From: a bacterium
GTDB taxonomy: Bacteria > Cyanobacteriota > Vampirovibrionia > Gastranaerophilales > Gastranaerophilaceae
Assembly (NCBI GenBank): GCA_017467605.1
Contig: JAFUSQ010000022.1
Location: 1-41,977 of the forward strand
Direction: 5' to 3'
Length of the DNA: 41,977 bases
In this document: in pieces, positions 41,492 through 41,977 of the stretch
Numbering within the stretch: the stretch's first letter is position 1
How the letters are laid out: the number at the start of each line of letters is the position of its first letter
Notes under the pieces: model-generated
Seen by the model: only the letters and a program-made list of their open reading frames with translations
Told to the model about the DNA's origin: nothing
Databases searched by the model: none
Made by a program: the position numbers and the translations under genes

Positions 41492-41634
41492 TTACACATT
41501 ATAGAGGATAATTAAATAATAAAAAACCAATACTATGTTAGAATTTGCTTGACAATCTAACTAATTAATAGATAATATAACATGAAAGTAGATAATTTAA
41601 GAAAATTACTAACACACAATTAGAAAGGTGATTT
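41492..41634. promoter_or_regulatory. Divergent control region, prepilin/XRE pair 5
   Basis: Minus strand: TATAAT (41503-41498), then 6 nt to ATG 41491. Plus strand: TTGACA (41549-41554), 16-bp spacer, GATAAT (41571-41576), the prepilin promoter. A perfect dyad, GTTAGA (41537-41542) and TCTAAC (41556-41561), brackets the -35. A bound regulator would block the prepilin promoter. AAAGGTG provides the prepilin ribosome-binding site. Confidence 0.65.
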
Positions 41635-41977
41635 ATGAACAGAGAAAATACAGATAGATTTTGCTATATTGATGAAGTCAGGGATAAATATAATGACAAT
41701 GAGTTAAATTACAAACCCAATCCACCTTACAATGACAGTACCGTCATTGCGAGCACGAACGATAGTGAGTGCGTGGCAATCCAGAAAAATTCGTACAGAA
41801 ATGACTGGATTGCTTCGTCGGACTTACGTCCTCCTCGCAATGACGTGTCTTGTCATTCCGAACTTGTTTCGGAATCCATTTCAAAAAAGATGCTGAAACA
41901 AGTTCAGCATGACATAATAACCCGTAACGAACTTATCCACTTATCTACTTATCCACCTATTCACTTCAAAAAGATAG
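41635..41977 (+). CDS. Probable prepilin, leader only, cut by window edge (pair 5)
   Basis: An open frame of 114 codons from ATG 41635 (AAAGGTG 4 nt upstream) runs off the right edge. Only leader is visible: a short unique start, then DKYNDNELNYKPN (matching the 27921 leader), opposed A elements (41752-41846) read IASTNDSECVAIQ and DWIASSDLRPPRND, a B element read CHSELVSESISKKMLKQVQ (41851-41913), and an F element read RNELIHLSTYPPIHFKK (41911-41974). In the 32484 gene the same F segment leads directly into AAFT. I infer a prepilin domain just beyond the edge. No stop codon occurs despite the repeats. Confidence 0.65.
   Translation, partial: MNRENTDRFCYIDEVRDKYNDNELNYKPNPPYNDSTVIASTNDSECVAIQKNSYRNDWIASSDLRPPRNDVSCHSELVSESISKKMLKQVQHDIITRNELIHLSTYPPIHFKKI

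Overview
ORGANISM. The window is AT-rich and looks like a chromosomal segment of an uncultured gut member of the Gastranaerophilales (Melainabacteria/Vampirovibrionia, the non-photosynthetic sister group of Cyanobacteria). This is inferred from many divergent prepilin-like proteins with the N-terminus FTLAEVLITIGIIGVVAA, the anaerobic [FeFe]-hydrogenase gene set, and several small proteins I cannot place in a general family. No database was searched.

LAYOUT. 1-140: 3' end of a 5S rRNA gene and its terminator. 401-9450: two divergent prepilin/XRE-regulator pairs, small unrecognised proteins, an MFS exporter, a GatD-like amidotransferase and a 451-aa lineage-type protein. 9451-10310: repeat-dense non-coding DNA. 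10315-13389: dnaK and an NAD-type isocitrate dehydrogenase. 13390-20150: repeat block, a three-gene prepilin operon, a group B-like [FeFe] hydrogenase enclosed by inverted repeats, rpmI-rplT, and a single prepilin gene. 20187-27591: solute-binding lipoprotein, TsaC, a prepilin fossil, a four-gene sensory-hydrogenase operon (two thioredoxin-like [2Fe-2S] proteins, HydS-like PAS hydrogenase, SpoIIE/PP2C phosphatase), aroK-aroB and an HxlR regulator. 27604-33722: prepilin/XRE pairs three and four around a secreted NTF2-like protein, lspA, an RluA-type synthase and a LapA-like protein. 33725-40309: purine nucleoside phosphorylase, rpoZ-like, radA, pncC, a SpoIID-like protein and murJ. 40350-41977: two membrane proteins and a fifth XRE/prepilin pair cut by the right edge.

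HOW IT FITS TOGETHER. The strongest accessory signal is a repeated module: a prepilin-like gene facing a small XRE-family regulator across 98-161 bp, seen five times. Three of the intergenic regions have dyads lying on or around a recognisable prepilin promoter. Each module probably acts as its own switch (inference). Four full-length prepilins and the partial right-edge gene carry dispersed palindromic elements translated in frame inside the N-terminal leader, the part a prepilin peptidase would remove. The elements belong to families that also fill the intergenic regions. A separate G/C-tract element sits directly upstream of the -35 hexamer of four promoters. Seven genes have a -10 hexamer exactly 6 nt before ATG and no Shine-Dalgarno sequence, pointing to leaderless transcripts.

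LIMITS. Functions come from reading motifs in translated sequence. Promoter, operator and element calls are visual and untested. No tRNA, CRISPR array, transposase or integrase was seen.
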